A DNA stretch of 40,747 bases. Source: Eshraghiella sp051880035. GTDB taxonomy: Bacteria > Bacillota > Clostridia > Lachnospirales > Lachnospiraceae. The notes below the pieces were generated by a model. It saw only the letters and a list, made by a program, of their open reading frames with translations. It was not told the DNA's origin and made no database searches. The stretch covers positions 1 through 40,747 of the forward strand of contig JBJENE010000043.1 of NCBI GenBank assembly GCA_051880035.1, written 5' to 3'. Positions 31,708 through 40,475 of this stretch are shown here, in pieces (the stretch's first letter is position 1; the number at the start of each line of letters is the position of its first letter). The position numbers and the translations under genes were made by a program.

Positions 31708-33603
31708 TTGAATAAAAAACAGAAAAAAGTATTGTACAGAATAATAATTTCAGCTGTATTGCTTGTTACATTGATAATTTTGGAATATGTCATCCCTATG
31801 AACAAATGGCTTCTGTTTGCCCTGTATCTTATTCCGTATATTGTAATCGGATATGATATCTTGAAAAAAGCATTTAAAGGCATTATCCGCAGACAGGTTT
31901 TTGATGAAAATTTTCTTATGGCAACTGCAACGATAGGTGCGCTTGCCCTGGGAATATACAGGAGTGGTGACTTTAGGGAAGCCGTAACCGTAATGCTTTT
32001 TTACCAGGTGGGAGAATTGTTTCAAAGCTATGCAGTGGGAAAAAGCCGTAAAAACATCAGCGAATTAATGGATATAAGACCTGATTACGCTAATTTGTGT
32101 AAAGACGGCAATATTGAAAAAGTTTCGCCTGATGAAGTTGAAACAGGCAGCATAATAGCGGTTAAGCCGGGAGAAAAAATCCCTATTGACGGTGTAATCA
32201 CAGAAGGAAAGTCCACTCTTAATACAAGCGCCCTTACCGGAGAGAGTATGCCGAGGGAAGTGGAAGAGGGCTGTGAGGTAATAAGCGGAAGCATTAATAT
32301 ATCCGGTCTTATTTACATCAGAACCACAAGGGAATTCGGAGAATCAACCGTTTCCAAAATTCTCGATATGGTTGAAAACTCCGGCTCCAAAAAATCAAAA
32401 TCAGAAAACTTTATTGCGAAATTTTCAAGAATATATACACCTGTGGTATGCATAAGCGCCCTTGCTCTTGCCGTTTTGCCGCCACTTATAAGATTACTTT
32501 TTATGGGGATTGCACCTGAATGGGGAGATTGGATTTACAGAGCCCTTACCTTCCTTGTTATAAGCTGCCCATGTGCCCTTGTTGTCAGCATTCCTTTAAG
32601 CTTTTTTGCGGGAATCGGAGGAGCGAGCAGAGAAGGCATTCTCATAAAAGGCTCTAACTATATGGAAACGCTTGCTAAAACAGGTTATGTGGTATTTGAT
32701 AAGACGGGAACCGTTACTAAAGGTGTTTTCGAAGTAACAGGAATACATCATAACACTATCGACGAAGAAAAACTTCTGGAATATGCCGCCTATGCCGAAT
32801 GCCATTCATCACATCCTATAAGCGTCAGCCTTAGAAAAGCATACGGAGAAGAAATCGATGCTTCAAGGGTAAAGGATGTCAAAGAAGTTGCCGGACGGGG
32901 AATCATTGCGGTTGTGGATGGAGTAAAAGTTGCAATAGGAAATGCCGGATTAATGGAACAAATCGAATGTGAATATAAAGACTGTCATGAAATCGGCACT
33001 TTTGTTCATGTTGCCCTTGACGGAAAATACGCCGGACATATTGTTATTTCCGATGTGGTGAAACCTACCGCAAAAGCTGCAATGGCTGCATTAAGGAAGG
33101 CGGGAATAAGAAAAACCGTAATGCTTACGGGGGATTCGGATAAAACGGCCCAAGCGGTTGCAACAGAGCTGGGAATCGACAAAGTGTACAGCGAACTCCT
33201 TCCTGCAGATAAGGTTTCAATTGTGGAGGAACTTCTGGAAGAAAAGAAGGATAAAGAAAAACTTATTTTTACCGGAGACGGAATTAATGACGCACCTGTT
33301 CTCTCAAGGGCGGATGTGGGAATTGCCATGGGAGCATTAGGCTCAGATGCTGCGATTGAAGCTGCGGATGTTGTACTCATGGATGATGACCCTGTTAAGA
33401 TAGCCAAAGCAATCAGAATCTCCAGAAAATGCATTGGAATAGTATACCAGAATATATACTTTGCGCTCGGAGTAAAGGGAATATGCCTTTTATTGGGAGC
33501 TTTGGGAATTGCCAATATGTGGATTGCCATATTTGCCGATGTGGGGGTAATGGTGATAGCAGTTCTTAATGCGATAAGGGCGCTTAGCGTGAAAAAGCTG
33601 TAA
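31708..33603 (+). CDS. P1B-type heavy-metal ATPase (Zn/Cd/Pb exporter)
   Basis: A 631-residue membrane pump. The metal site is Cys287-Pro-Cys289 in SCPCALVVS. Asp331 in DKTGT is phosphorylated, LTGES is the actuator loop, and LTGDS and GDGINDAP complete the nucleotide and hinge sites. CPC with SCPCALV is typical of CadA/ZntA zinc, cadmium and lead exporters. The start is TTG at 31708 after AGGAGG; ATG at 31703 is in a closed frame. It lacks the usual N-terminal HMA domain. It is flanked by the separate HMA gene and the ArsR sensor gene, forming a self-contained metal efflux operon. Confidence 0.93.
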   Translation: MNKKQKKVLYRIIISAVLLVTLIILEYVIPMNKWLLFALYLIPYIVIGYDILKKAFKGIIRRQVFDENFLMATATIGALALGIYRSGDFREAVTVMLFYQVGELFQSYAVGKSRKNISELMDIRPDYANLCKDGNIEKVSPDEVETGSIIAVKPGEKIPIDGVITEGKSTLNTSALTGESMPREVEEGCEVISGSINISGLIYIRTTREFGESTVSKILDMVENSGSKKSKSENFIAKFSRIYTPVVCISALALAVLPPLIRLLFMGIAPEWGDWIYRALTFLVISCPCALVVSIPLSFFAGIGGASREGILIKGSNYMETLAKTGYVVFDKTGTVTKGVFEVTGIHHNTIDEEKLLEYAAYAECHSSHPISVSLRKAYGEEIDASRVKDVKEVAGRGIIAVVDGVKVAIGNAGLMEQIECEYKDCHEIGTFVHVALDGKYAGHIVISDVVKPTAKAAMAALRKAGIRKTVMLTGDSDKTAQAVATELGIDKVYSELLPADKVSIVEELLEEKKDKEKLIFTGDGINDAPVLSRADVGIAMGALGSDAAIEAADVVLMDDDPVKIAKAIRISRKCIGIVYQNIYFALGVKGICLLLGALGIANMWIAIFADVGVMVIAVLNAIRALSVKKL

Positions 33604-33629
33604 ACAATATTGTGACGGATGGTGATAAT

Positions 33630-33992
33630 ATGGATAATAAAGAAATAGAATGCTGCGAAGCAGTGGAAATTCATAAAGACCTGCTTGAGAAGGCGGCAAA
33701 AGAGATGCCTGATGAGACCGAACTTTATGACCTGGCCGAGCTGTTTAAAGTGTTTGGGGATTCTACAAGAATCAGAATACTGTATGTGCTTTTTGAGGCT
33801 GAGGTATGTGTATGTGACCTGGCAGAAGCACTTAATATGACCCAGTCGGCAATTTCCCATCAGCTTCGGATACTTAAGCAGAGCAAACTTGTGAAATGCA
33901 GGCGTGAAGGCAAATCAATTTTTTACTCTCTGGCAGACGGCCATGTAAGAACCATAATTGCCCAGGGAAGGGAACATATTGAAGAAGAATAA
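33630..33992 (+). CDS. ArsR/SmtB family metal sensor repressor
   Basis: A 120-residue winged-helix repressor. It has an alpha-3-type site Cys60-x-Cys62 in EVCVCDLAE with Cys8/Cys9 in the N-terminal arm, as in CadC. It also has a full alpha-5 site, Asp103-x-His105-x10-His116-x2-Glu119, spaced exactly as in SmtB. The HTH is NMTQSAISHQLRILKQSKLV. Two potential metal sites suggest sensing of both zinc and a soft metal such as Cd or Pb. The ATG at 33630 is chosen over a GTG 18 nt earlier on weak ribosome-site grounds. It is probably the regulator of the palindrome at 31400. Confidence 0.9.
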   Translation: MDNKEIECCEAVEIHKDLLEKAAKEMPDETELYDLAELFKVFGDSTRIRILYVLFEAEVCVCDLAEALNMTQSAISHQLRILKQSKLVKCRREGKSIFYSLADGHVRTIIAQGREHIEEE

Positions 33993-34002
33993 GAGAAAAA
34001 TA

Positions 34003-34054
34003 AAAGTGAGTATTCCAATGCATCCTAAATATGCGGCGGAAAACTCACTTTTTA
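34003..34054. terminator. Bidirectional terminator
   Basis: AAAGTGAGT (34003-34011) pairs with ACTCACTTT (34043-34051), with T after and A before. It separates the converging arsR-like and DUF4190 genes. Confidence 0.7.
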
Positions 34055-34062
34055 AATTCAGA

Positions 34063-34422
34063 CTATCTGTTATAGAATTCCATTAAATCATTGTATTGAT
34101 TCATTATTTCAGGGTTAACTTTAAGTGCATATAACGCAAGGACAAGCATTATTATACCTAAAACAATACCGATGGCTCCCGTGATAATACCGGCTACAGC
34201 TTTGCCGGAACGGATGCGGGCGGTTCCCTTACTGAAAATACCAAAGAGTACGGCAAGAACACCGACAACAATTCCCACATATCCTGTACAACAGGCAAAA
34301 GGCAATGAAATAATTCCTGCGATAAGTGAACAGATTGAAAGCCCTTTTCGTTCTTCACCCGAATTAGGATTCCTGTCTGGACCGTTTTGATAAAAATTAT
34401 TTGAATTAAAATTATCTTCCAT
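34063..34422 (-). CDS. DUF4190-like small membrane protein
   Basis: A 119-residue protein. An Asn/Pro/Gly-rich cytoplasmic head of about 30 residues is followed by two membrane segments, roughly LSICSLIAGIISLPFACCTGYVGIVVGVLAVLFGIFS and AVAGIITGAIGIVLGIIMLVLALYAL, with the Arg-rich turn between. The pattern of Ser-Leu-Ile-Ala-Gly followed by a second Gly-rich hairpin is that of DUF4190 proteins. Start at 34422 follows GGAGG. Function unknown. Confidence 0.7.
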   Translation of the reverse strand: MEDNFNSNNFYQNGPDRNPNSGEERKGLSICSLIAGIISLPFACCTGYVGIVVGVLAVLFGIFSKGTARIRSGKAVAGIITGAIGIVLGIIMLVLALYALKVNPEIMNQYNDLMEFYNR

Positions 34423-34563
34423 AATAACCTCCGGAATAAGTATATATGAGATTGTAGCACGACAGTAGGAAAAATGCAAAAATAAATCTCCAAAGGGAAA
34501 TTCCTTGATAAGTTGTGCTGAATGGATTATAATTTAAATATGTATGCATAGGAGAGTTGATTT

Positions 34564-35073
34564 ATGAAAGAACTTAAATTTGATGTTAAAATAACCGGAA
34601 AAGATATGGCATGTTTTATGCTGAATAATTCATACAGAAAAGTTTTTGGCGTGGTGAGTGTTATTTTCAGTGCAGTTGTAATTGCAATAGCGGTATATAC
34701 ATGGGGAGATGTTATGTGGTATAACAGCGCACTCCTTCTTCTGCTGGCATCACTTTATATAATTATCAATCCGCTTATGCTGGTTTTTAAGGCATACAGA
34801 CAGGTTAAGAAGACTGCATGCTTTGCCGATACTCTGTATTATGAATTTAATGATGAAGGAATAACCGTAAGCCAGAAAGAGGAGAAATCCACTATTGAAT
34901 GGGATAATCTCTGGAAGGCTGTTCATTATGGAAGTGTTACGGTAATTTATGTGTCAACCGTTAATGCCTTTGTCCTTCCGGACCGCTGTATAGGTGATAA
35001 ATACAATGAACTGGTGGATTGTCTTTCAGAGAAAATGGGAGCAGCATGCCGCCTTAGAAAGAAGAGTGCATAA
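34564..35073 (+). CDS. YcxB-like membrane protein
   Basis: A 169-residue protein with two close membrane segments at about residues 28-48 and 57-77, then a cytoplasmic domain with the YcxB-like pattern YYEFNDEGITVSQKEEKSTIEWDNLWKAV and IYVSTVNAFVLPDRCI. Function unknown in the family. It overlaps tsaE by one base and so may head that operon. Confidence 0.7.
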   Translation: MKELKFDVKITGKDMACFMLNNSYRKVFGVVSVIFSAVVIAIAVYTWGDVMWYNSALLLLLASLYIIINPLMLVFKAYRQVKKTACFADTLYYEFNDEGITVSQKEEKSTIEWDNLWKAVHYGSVTVIYVSTVNAFVLPDRCIGDKYNELVDCLSEKMGAACRLRKKSA

Positions 35074-35504
35074 TGGTTTATGAAACTTTTTCACGGGATG
35101 ATACATTTGAACTGGGCAGAAAAATAGGTTCCGTGGTTAAGCCCGGAGATATAATATGTCTGGACGGCAATCTTGGTGTAGGCAAGACCGTGTTTGCCCA
35201 GGGCGTGGCAGCGGGACTTATGATTGACGAAGATATATGCAGCCCTACTTTTACACTGATTCAGGAATATACCACAGGTCGTATTCCATTGTACCATTTT
35301 GATGTATACCGCATTTCGGGACCGTGGGATATGGAAGATATAGGATATGAAGACTATTTTTACGGAGAAGGCGTATGCCTGGTGGAATGGGGCAGCATGA
35401 TTAAAGAACTTTTTCCTCCGGACACTGTCTTTATAACAATAGAGAAGAATCCCGAAAAAGGATTTGACTACAGAAAAATTACCGTATCAAAAGAGATAAT
35501 ATAA
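35073..35504 (+). CDS. tsaE: t6A biosynthesis ATPase TsaE
   Basis: A 143-residue P-loop protein with Walker A GNLGVGKT (Lys38) and SPTFTLIQEY, HFDVYRI and LVEWG motifs. TsaE binds the TsaB-TsaD pair and is needed for threonylcarbamoyl transfer to A37 of ANN-decoding tRNAs. It is encoded 9 nt before tsaB, and tsaD lies 3 kb downstream. Confidence 0.95.
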   Translation: MVYETFSRDDTFELGRKIGSVVKPGDIICLDGNLGVGKTVFAQGVAAGLMIDEDICSPTFTLIQEYTTGRIPLYHFDVYRISGPWDMEDIGYEDYFYGEGVCLVEWGSMIKELFPPDTVFITIEKNPEKGFDYRKITVSKEII

Positions 35505-35513
35505 AGGTGCAAT

Positions 35514-36227
35514 ATGAAAATTTTAGCGATTGAAGCGTCATCTCTTGTAGCCTCTGTGGCTATACTTACAGATGACATACTTACTGCAGAATATACAATT
35601 AATCACAAAGTGACTCATTCACAGACGCTTCTGCCCATGATTGATGAAATATGCAAAAGAACCGAGACTGCACCTGAAGAACTGGATGCAATTGCGGTTT
35701 CGGGCGGACCGGGTTCATTTACGGGACTCAGAATAGGGTCGGCAACGGCAAAAGGTCTGGGACTGGCTCTTGATATACCATTAATACATGTTCCGACGCT
35801 TGATGCCATGGCATACAATATGTATGGGACCGATATGCTTATCTGTCCTGTGATGGATGCAAGACGCTCACAGGTATATACGGGTATTTACAGCTTTGAT
35901 GAAGGCCGGCTTTCTACCCACCTGGAAGGAAGTGCACTTGCAATAGAAGAGTTGATTGATACTCTTAATAAATACGGACGAAAGACAGTATTTATCGGAG
36001 ACGGAATTCCCGTCATGAAAGAGATGCTCACACATAAAGCACAATTCCCGTATGAATTTGCTCCTCCGGGGATGAACCGTCAGCGGGCGTCCGGCGTGGG
36101 CGTGCTTGGAGCAATTTATTTTGCCGAGGGAAGAACAGAAATTGCCGACAGTCATCTGCCGGAATATTTAAGAGTTTCACAGGCAGAGAGAGAGCGGGCA
36201 AATCGCATGTCAGGGCAGAGTGAATAA
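35514..36227 (+). CDS. tsaB: t6A biosynthesis protein TsaB
   Basis: A 237-residue ASKHA-fold protein starting MKILAIEASSLVASVAIL, with SGGPGSFTGLRIGSATAKGLGLAL and PVMDARRSQVYTGIY motifs. It is the non-catalytic partner of TsaD. Length and N-terminus are normal. It overlaps or abuts rimI at its 3' end. Confidence 0.95.
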   Translation: MKILAIEASSLVASVAILTDDILTAEYTINHKVTHSQTLLPMIDEICKRTETAPEELDAIAVSGGPGSFTGLRIGSATAKGLGLALDIPLIHVPTLDAMAYNMYGTDMLICPVMDARRSQVYTGIYSFDEGRLSTHLEGSALAIEELIDTLNKYGRKTVFIGDGIPVMKEMLTHKAQFPYEFAPPGMNRQRASGVGVLGAIYFAEGRTEIADSHLPEYLRVSQAERERANRMSGQSE

Positions 36228-36228
36228 G

Positions 36229-36672
36229 ATGTTAATCACAATAGACATTATGAAACCGGAGGATGCCGGATGGGTATCGGATATTGAGAAAAAAGTTTTT
36301 TCCGAACCATGGCCTATGGCAGAATTTATCAAAGCGGCAGAATCACAGAATTACTGCTATATTACGGCCAAGGATAATAATAAAGGCGTAGGGTATGCCG
36401 GATGTGTGATAAGTATTGACGAAGCGGACATTACCAATATTGCAGTGTCGGCTGATTACAGACGCCTTGGGATAGGCGGCAGACTTCTTACAGAACTTGA
36501 GCGGCTGCTGGTGGAGAGAAATGTTTCCAAAATTTTCCTGGAAGTCCGTGAAAGTAACGAAGCAGCCAGAGAACTGTACACCCAAATGGGATTCTTTGAA
36601 ATCGGTAAAAGAAAAAATTTTTACCGGAAACCCGATGAGGATGCCATTTTAATGGAAAAAGATTTACAGTAA
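36229..36672 (+). CDS. rimI: Ribosomal S18 alanine acetyltransferase RimI
   Basis: A 147-residue GNAT enzyme. The N-terminal part has EKKVFSEPWPMAEF, and the acetyl-CoA loop is YRRLGIGGRLLTELERLL, then LEVRESNEAARELYTQMGFFEIGKRKNFYR, the RimI consensus. RimI genes usually sit with tsaB and tsaD, as here. The start at 36229 is a few bases from the tsaB stop; GTG at 36220 is an alternative. Confidence 0.9.
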   Translation: MLITIDIMKPEDAGWVSDIEKKVFSEPWPMAEFIKAAESQNYCYITAKDNNKGVGYAGCVISIDEADITNIAVSADYRRLGIGGRLLTELERLLVERNVSKIFLEVRESNEAARELYTQMGFFEIGKRKNFYRKPDEDAILMEKDLQ

Positions 36673-36703
36673 TCCCCTATATCATATATTTATACTATTA
36701 TAT

Positions 36704-36742
36704 ATAATCGTTACGAATCTACATGAAAAGAGGAACGATTAT
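36704..36742 (+). promoter_or_regulatory. Hairpin overlapping the start of the small zinc-ribbon gene
   Basis: ATAATCGT (36704-36711) pairs perfectly with ACGATTAT (36735-36742), which includes the first bases of the ATG at 36741 and adjoins the GAGGA site. If transcribed, it could limit translation. Confidence 0.35.
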
Positions 36743-36983
36743 GAAAAATTATGATGAGAATAATATATTAACCGGAGTATACTGTAACAGCTGCGGATGC
36801 AGGATACCCCACAGGGGTAACATTATTATTGCGGGAGCATTAAGCTTTCGTGCGGATTGGGGTTTTTTCTCCAATAAGGACGGAGAAATTCACAGTTTTG
36901 ACCTGTGTGAACCCTGTTATGACAAAATTGTGCGTAAATTCTATCTGCCCGTAGAGATTGAGGAGCGGACAGAATTTGTTTAA
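36741..36983 (+). CDS. Small Cys-rich probable zinc-binding protein
   Basis: An 80-residue protein with YCNSCGCRIPHRG near the start and LCEPCYDKIV near residue 60, two C-x2-C pairs likely to bind one zinc. The middle is a beta-rich stretch (ALSFRADWGFFSNKDG). I do not recognise it beyond a general zinc-ribbon form. Start ATG after GAGGA. It lies between rimI and rnz in the translation-related cluster. Confidence 0.7.
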   Translation: MKNYDENNILTGVYCNSCGCRIPHRGNIIIAGALSFRADWGFFSNKDGEIHSFDLCEPCYDKIVRKFYLPVEIEERTEFV

Positions 36984-36991
36984 GGAGATAT

Positions 36992-37900
36992 ATGTTAGAT
37001 TTATGTTTGCTTGGAACCGGCGGAATGATGCCGCTTCCTAACAGATGGACCACTTCATTAATTACAAGATATAACGGCAGTTCGTTATTAATCGACTGCG
37101 GAGAAGGTACCCAGATTGCGCTTAAAGAGGCAGGATGGAGTTTTAAGCATGTGGATATCATATGTATAACTCATTTTCACGGAGATCACATTGCGGGACT
37201 TCCGGGATTTTTACTGACCATGGGAAATGCGGAACGGACCGAAGATTTGCTTATAATCGGACCTAAAGGCATCGAAAAAGTAGTTAATTCCCTGAGGGTA
37301 ATTGCTCCTGAACTTCCGTTTAACATAGTTTTTCATGAGCTTTCCGAGAAGGAAGAGACGATTGAGGCTAACGGATATGTGATAGATGCTTTTCGTGTAA
37401 AACACCGTATAACCTGTTACGGATACAGTATAAGGATTTTAAGACAGGGCAAATTCGATGTGGAGGCGGCCAAAGAACAAAACATTCCGCTTCAATACTG
37501 GAGCCGCATTCAAAAAGGTGAAATAATTCATGACGGTGACAGGGTGTTCACACCGGAGATGGTTTTAGGACCTCCGCGTAAAGGAATTAAAGTCACATAT
37601 TGTACCGATACAAGACCTGTAGAAATAATCTCCGAACATGCCAGAGAATCTGATTTGTTTATATGTGAAGGAATGTACGGAGAAGACGGAAAAGAAGCCA
37701 ATGCCAAGGAACACTGTCATATGACGATGTATGAGGCGGCCGGGCTTGCCAAAGAAGCCGATGTTCCTGAGATGTGGCTGACGCATTACAGTCCGTCAAT
37801 GGTTAAACCGGAGGAATACCTTAATAAAGTCCGGGAAATTTTCCCACAAGCCAAGACGCCTAGAGACGGCTGGCTCAAAACTTTCGATTTTGTCGATTAG
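36992..37900 (+). CDS. rnz: Ribonuclease Z
   Basis: A 302-residue metallo-beta-lactamase enzyme that cuts the 3' trailer off tRNA precursors. The metal motif is His61-Phe-His63-Gly-Asp65-His66 in ITHFHGDHIAGL; the C-terminal part has CTDTRPV, ICEGMYG, KEHCHMTMYEAAGLA and LTHYSPSM. tRNA Ser genes in this window lack an encoded CCA, so tRNA trailer processing by RNase Z would be expected. It follows the small Cys-rich gene by 8 nt. Confidence 0.93.
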   Translation: MLDLCLLGTGGMMPLPNRWTTSLITRYNGSSLLIDCGEGTQIALKEAGWSFKHVDIICITHFHGDHIAGLPGFLLTMGNAERTEDLLIIGPKGIEKVVNSLRVIAPELPFNIVFHELSEKEETIEANGYVIDAFRVKHRITCYGYSIRILRQGKFDVEAAKEQNIPLQYWSRIQKGEIIHDGDRVFTPEMVLGPPRKGIKVTYCTDTRPVEIISEHARESDLFICEGMYGEDGKEANAKEHCHMTMYEAAGLAKEADVPEMWLTHYSPSMVKPEEYLNKVREIFPQAKTPRDGWLKTFDFVD

Positions 37901-37916
37901 AAGGAGGTGTAATAAT

Positions 37917-38501
37917 ATGAAAGTGCTCAGCAAAATAAAAACACCGTTAATTATAACATTTCTGGCTGTGCTGGCAGTTTCGTATTATTTTTACCTGTCC
38001 AATCGTGATGTGGGCCAAAAAAATGAAAATAAAGAAGAAACGGCAGTTTCAAAACTGATAAACAGAGACCTTGACCTTAACTATCCTTCCACGGAACGGG
38101 AAGTCATGATTTATTATAGTGACATTCTGAAAGTATTATATAAAGGAGAACTGACAGAGGATGAACTTATAGGCCTTGCACAGCATATAAGAGGCCTGTT
38201 TGATGATGAATTACTTGAGTGTAATCCTTATGATACATACATTTCCGATTTGAAGGAAGAAGTGGAATACTATAAATCCAATGACAGATATGTATCCGAT
38301 TATATAGTAGAAGATTACAATGATACCGTACATCAGACACTTAACGGTAAAAAGTATACCAAAATAGATGTGAAATACTTTGTCAGGGAAGGCAAAAAAC
38401 TCATTTATACATATGAAGAGTTTACTCTTCGTAAAGATGAGGACGGCAAATGGAAAATACTTTTCTGGACGCTGACAGAGGATAAGAATATTGGAGAATA
38501 A
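37917..38501 (+). CDS. Membrane-anchored hypothetical protein (DUF6715-like)
   Basis: A 194-residue protein with an uncleaved N-terminal membrane segment (about 10-26, PLIITFLAVLAVSYYFYL) and an external domain of about 160 residues containing NYPSTEREVMIYYSDILKVLY and a C-terminal DEDGKWKILFWT, like the small NTF2-like or DUF6715 proteins of Lachnospiraceae. The family name is from memory and not certain. Start at 37917 follows AAGGAGG. It abuts tsaD. Confidence 0.6.
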   Translation: MKVLSKIKTPLIITFLAVLAVSYYFYLSNRDVGQKNENKEETAVSKLINRDLDLNYPSTEREVMIYYSDILKVLYKGELTEDELIGLAQHIRGLFDDELLECNPYDTYISDLKEEVEYYKSNDRYVSDYIVEDYNDTVHQTLNGKKYTKIDVKYFVREGKKLIYTYEEFTLRKDEDGKWKILFWTLTEDKNIGE

Positions 38502-38502
38502 C

Positions 38503-39522
38503 ATGGAAGACATTTTAATACTTGCAATAGAAAGCTCATGTGATGAGACGGCTGCTTCGGTTGTTAAGAACGGAAGATGCGTTCTTTCAAATGTAATATC
38601 ATCCCAGATTGATTTGCATACACTTTATGGAGGGGTTGTACCCGAAATAGCATCGCGAAAGCATATGGAACAGATAAATCAGGTGATTCGTGAGGCTCTT
38701 CGTGAGGCAGGAGTTTCGCTTGATGATATTACTGCAATTGGAGTAACATATGGTCCGGGCCTTGTGGGGGCTCTTCTCGTGGGAGTTGCGGCAGCCAAAG
38801 CAATTGCATTTGCTGCACATAAGCCGCTTGTAGGAGTGCATCACATAGAAGGACATATTTCAGCCAACTATATCGAAAATCCGGATCTGGAACCTCCTTT
38901 CGGATGTCTTGTTGTATCGGGAGGCCATACCCACCTTGTCAATGTAAAAGACTATGGATGTTATGAAATTCTCGGTAAAACAAGAGATGATGCGGCCGGT
39001 GAAGTGTATGACAAGGTTGCCAGAGCTATAGGACTCGGCTATCCGGGAGGACCCAAAATTGACAAGCTTGCCAAAGAAGGCAATCCGCATGCTGTGGAAT
39101 TTCCGAGAGCCAAAATAGATGGTGCAAGGTATGATTTCAGTTTCAGCGGTCTTAAATCGGCTGTTCTTAATTACCTTAATCATTGTGAAATGAAAAACAT
39201 AGAAATAAACAGGGCAGATATTGCGGCATCATTCCAGAATGCTGTTGTGGATGTGCTTGTTACCCATGCTCTTAATGCATGTAAAGAATATAATTTTAAA
39301 AAGTTTGCGATTGCAGGCGGAGTGGCATCCAATTCAGCCCTCCGAAGTGCGATGAAACAGGCATGTGAAGATAACGGAATAGATTTCTATTATCCGTCAC
39401 CGGTACTGTGTACGGATAATGCGGCTATGATAGGTGCGGCTGCATATTATGACTATCTGGCAGGATACAGAGCAGGATGGGATTTGAATGCGGTACCTAA
39501 TCTTAAATTAGGGGAAAAATAA
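38503..39522 (+). CDS. tsaD: tRNA threonylcarbamoyltransferase TsaD
   Basis: A 339-residue enzyme of the Kae1/Qri7 family that transfers threonylcarbamoyl to A37. It starts ILAIESSCDETAASVV; the metal-binding His114-x3-His118 lies in GVHHIEGHISAN; SGGHTHLV, GEVYDKVARAIGLGYPGGP and FSFSGLKSAV follow, and the last metal Asp lies in LCTDNAAMIGAAA. Start at 38503 is set by TTGGAG. With tsaE and tsaB upstream, the set lacks only tsaC in this window. Confidence 0.97.
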   Translation: MEDILILAIESSCDETAASVVKNGRCVLSNVISSQIDLHTLYGGVVPEIASRKHMEQINQVIREALREAGVSLDDITAIGVTYGPGLVGALLVGVAAAKAIAFAAHKPLVGVHHIEGHISANYIENPDLEPPFGCLVVSGGHTHLVNVKDYGCYEILGKTRDDAAGEVYDKVARAIGLGYPGGPKIDKLAKEGNPHAVEFPRAKIDGARYDFSFSGLKSAVLNYLNHCEMKNIEINRADIAASFQNAVVDVLVTHALNACKEYNFKKFAIAGGVASNSALRSAMKQACEDNGIDFYYPSPVLCTDNAAMIGAAAYYDYLAGYRAGWDLNAVPNLKLGEK

Positions 39523-39523
39523 A

Positions 39524-40222
39524 ATGAGCCATAATTATGCAATAGTTCTATCGGGCGGGCGCGGAAGCAGAATGCAAAGCGATATTCCCAAACAATATAT
39601 TGAAGTTCTTGGAAAACCGTTACTTTATTACTCTCTTTTGGCATTTGAAAAGTGTAATTTCATCGATGAAATAATCCTTGTTACCCTTGCAACGGATATT
39701 GAATACTGTCGCAGGCAAATCGTAGATAAATATTCTTTTTCAAAAGTAAAACAAATCGTGGCCGGAGGCAGTGAAAGATACGAATCGGTATATAACGGAC
39801 TGAATTGTATTTCCGACACCGGAATTGTTTTTATTCATGACGGTGCCAGACCATGCATAAATGAACCCCTTTTGGAAAAGTTATATAAAGATGCCTTGGA
39901 ATATAAGGCTGCCGTTGCAGCCGTGCCGTCCAAAGATACGGTAAAAATATCAGACGAATCAGGATTCGTAAAAACCACACCGGACAGAAATAATGTGTGG
40001 ATTATACAAACTCCCCAGGTGTTTTCAATATATGAGATTAAAGCTGCATATGATAGTCTTATGCACAGCGGCGATTGCGGCAGTGTAACTGATGATGCAA
40101 TGGTTATGGAACGCTTCGGCGCAGTTAAAGTATATCTGTCCGGCAGTGAATACAGCAATATAAAGGTAACTACACCTGAAGATATTTTTACTGTTGAGAA
40201 TACTCTTAAAAATTTTTTTTAA
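39524..40222 (+). CDS. ispD: 2-C-methyl-D-erythritol 4-phosphate cytidylyltransferase IspD
   Basis: A 232-residue nucleotidyltransferase. Its N-terminal LSGGRGSRMQSDIPKQYIEVLGKPLLYYSL binds CTP, and later blocks are IHDGARPCI, PSKDTVK, IQTPQVF and VTDDAMVMERFG. These fit the IspD step of the MEP isoprenoid pathway. The related TarI-type ribitol-phosphate enzymes look similar, so a small doubt remains. It starts one base after tsaD and is probably read from its transcript. Confidence 0.85.
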   Translation: MSHNYAIVLSGGRGSRMQSDIPKQYIEVLGKPLLYYSLLAFEKCNFIDEIILVTLATDIEYCRRQIVDKYSFSKVKQIVAGGSERYESVYNGLNCISDTGIVFIHDGARPCINEPLLEKLYKDALEYKAAVAAVPSKDTVKISDESGFVKTTPDRNNVWIIQTPQVFSIYEIKAAYDSLMHSGDCGSVTDDAMVMERFGAVKVYLSGSEYSNIKVTTPEDIFTVENTLKNFF

Positions 40223-40239
40223 AAAGTAAAAAAATTCTG

Positions 40240-40268
40240 TTGACATGTTAAAAGTCTTTTGTTAGAAT
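40240..40268 (+). promoter_or_regulatory. Promoter of the tRNA-Ser genes
   Basis: TTGACA (40240-40245), 17 nt, TAGAAT (40263-40268). CTGTCGCT follows at 40274-40281, and the same word follows the next strong promoter. Confidence 0.8.
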
Positions 40269-40318
40269 AACAACTGTCGCTGAGATAGCCAAGGCTTTAG
40301 CCGGGGCTGCGATATAAT

Positions 40319-40404
40319 GGAGAGGTACCGAAGTGGTCATAACGGGGCGGTCTTGAAAACCGTTTGTCTTCACGGGCGCATGGGTTCGAATCCCATCCTC
40401 TCCG
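40319..40404 (+). tRNA. tRNA-Ser (anticodon UGA)
   Basis: 86 nt with acceptor stem GGAGAGG/CCTCTCC and discriminator G. The anticodon loop CTTGAAA holds TGA, reading UCA. There is a long variable arm, and the T-arm is GGGTTCGAATCCC. The CCA end is not encoded. Confidence 0.96.
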
Positions 40405-40410
40405 CTATTT

Positions 40411-40440
40411 AAAACCACTTGATATTTAAGTGGTTTTAAT
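40411..40440 (+). terminator. Hairpin after the first tRNA-Ser
   Basis: A perfect 10-bp stem AAAACCACTT/AAGTGGTTTT with a 7-nt loop, ending in T residues. It may end or pause the first tRNA transcript. Confidence 0.6.
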
Positions 40441-40475
40441 AATGTAAAGAGTAGATATTTTAGCGTTCGGGCTTT

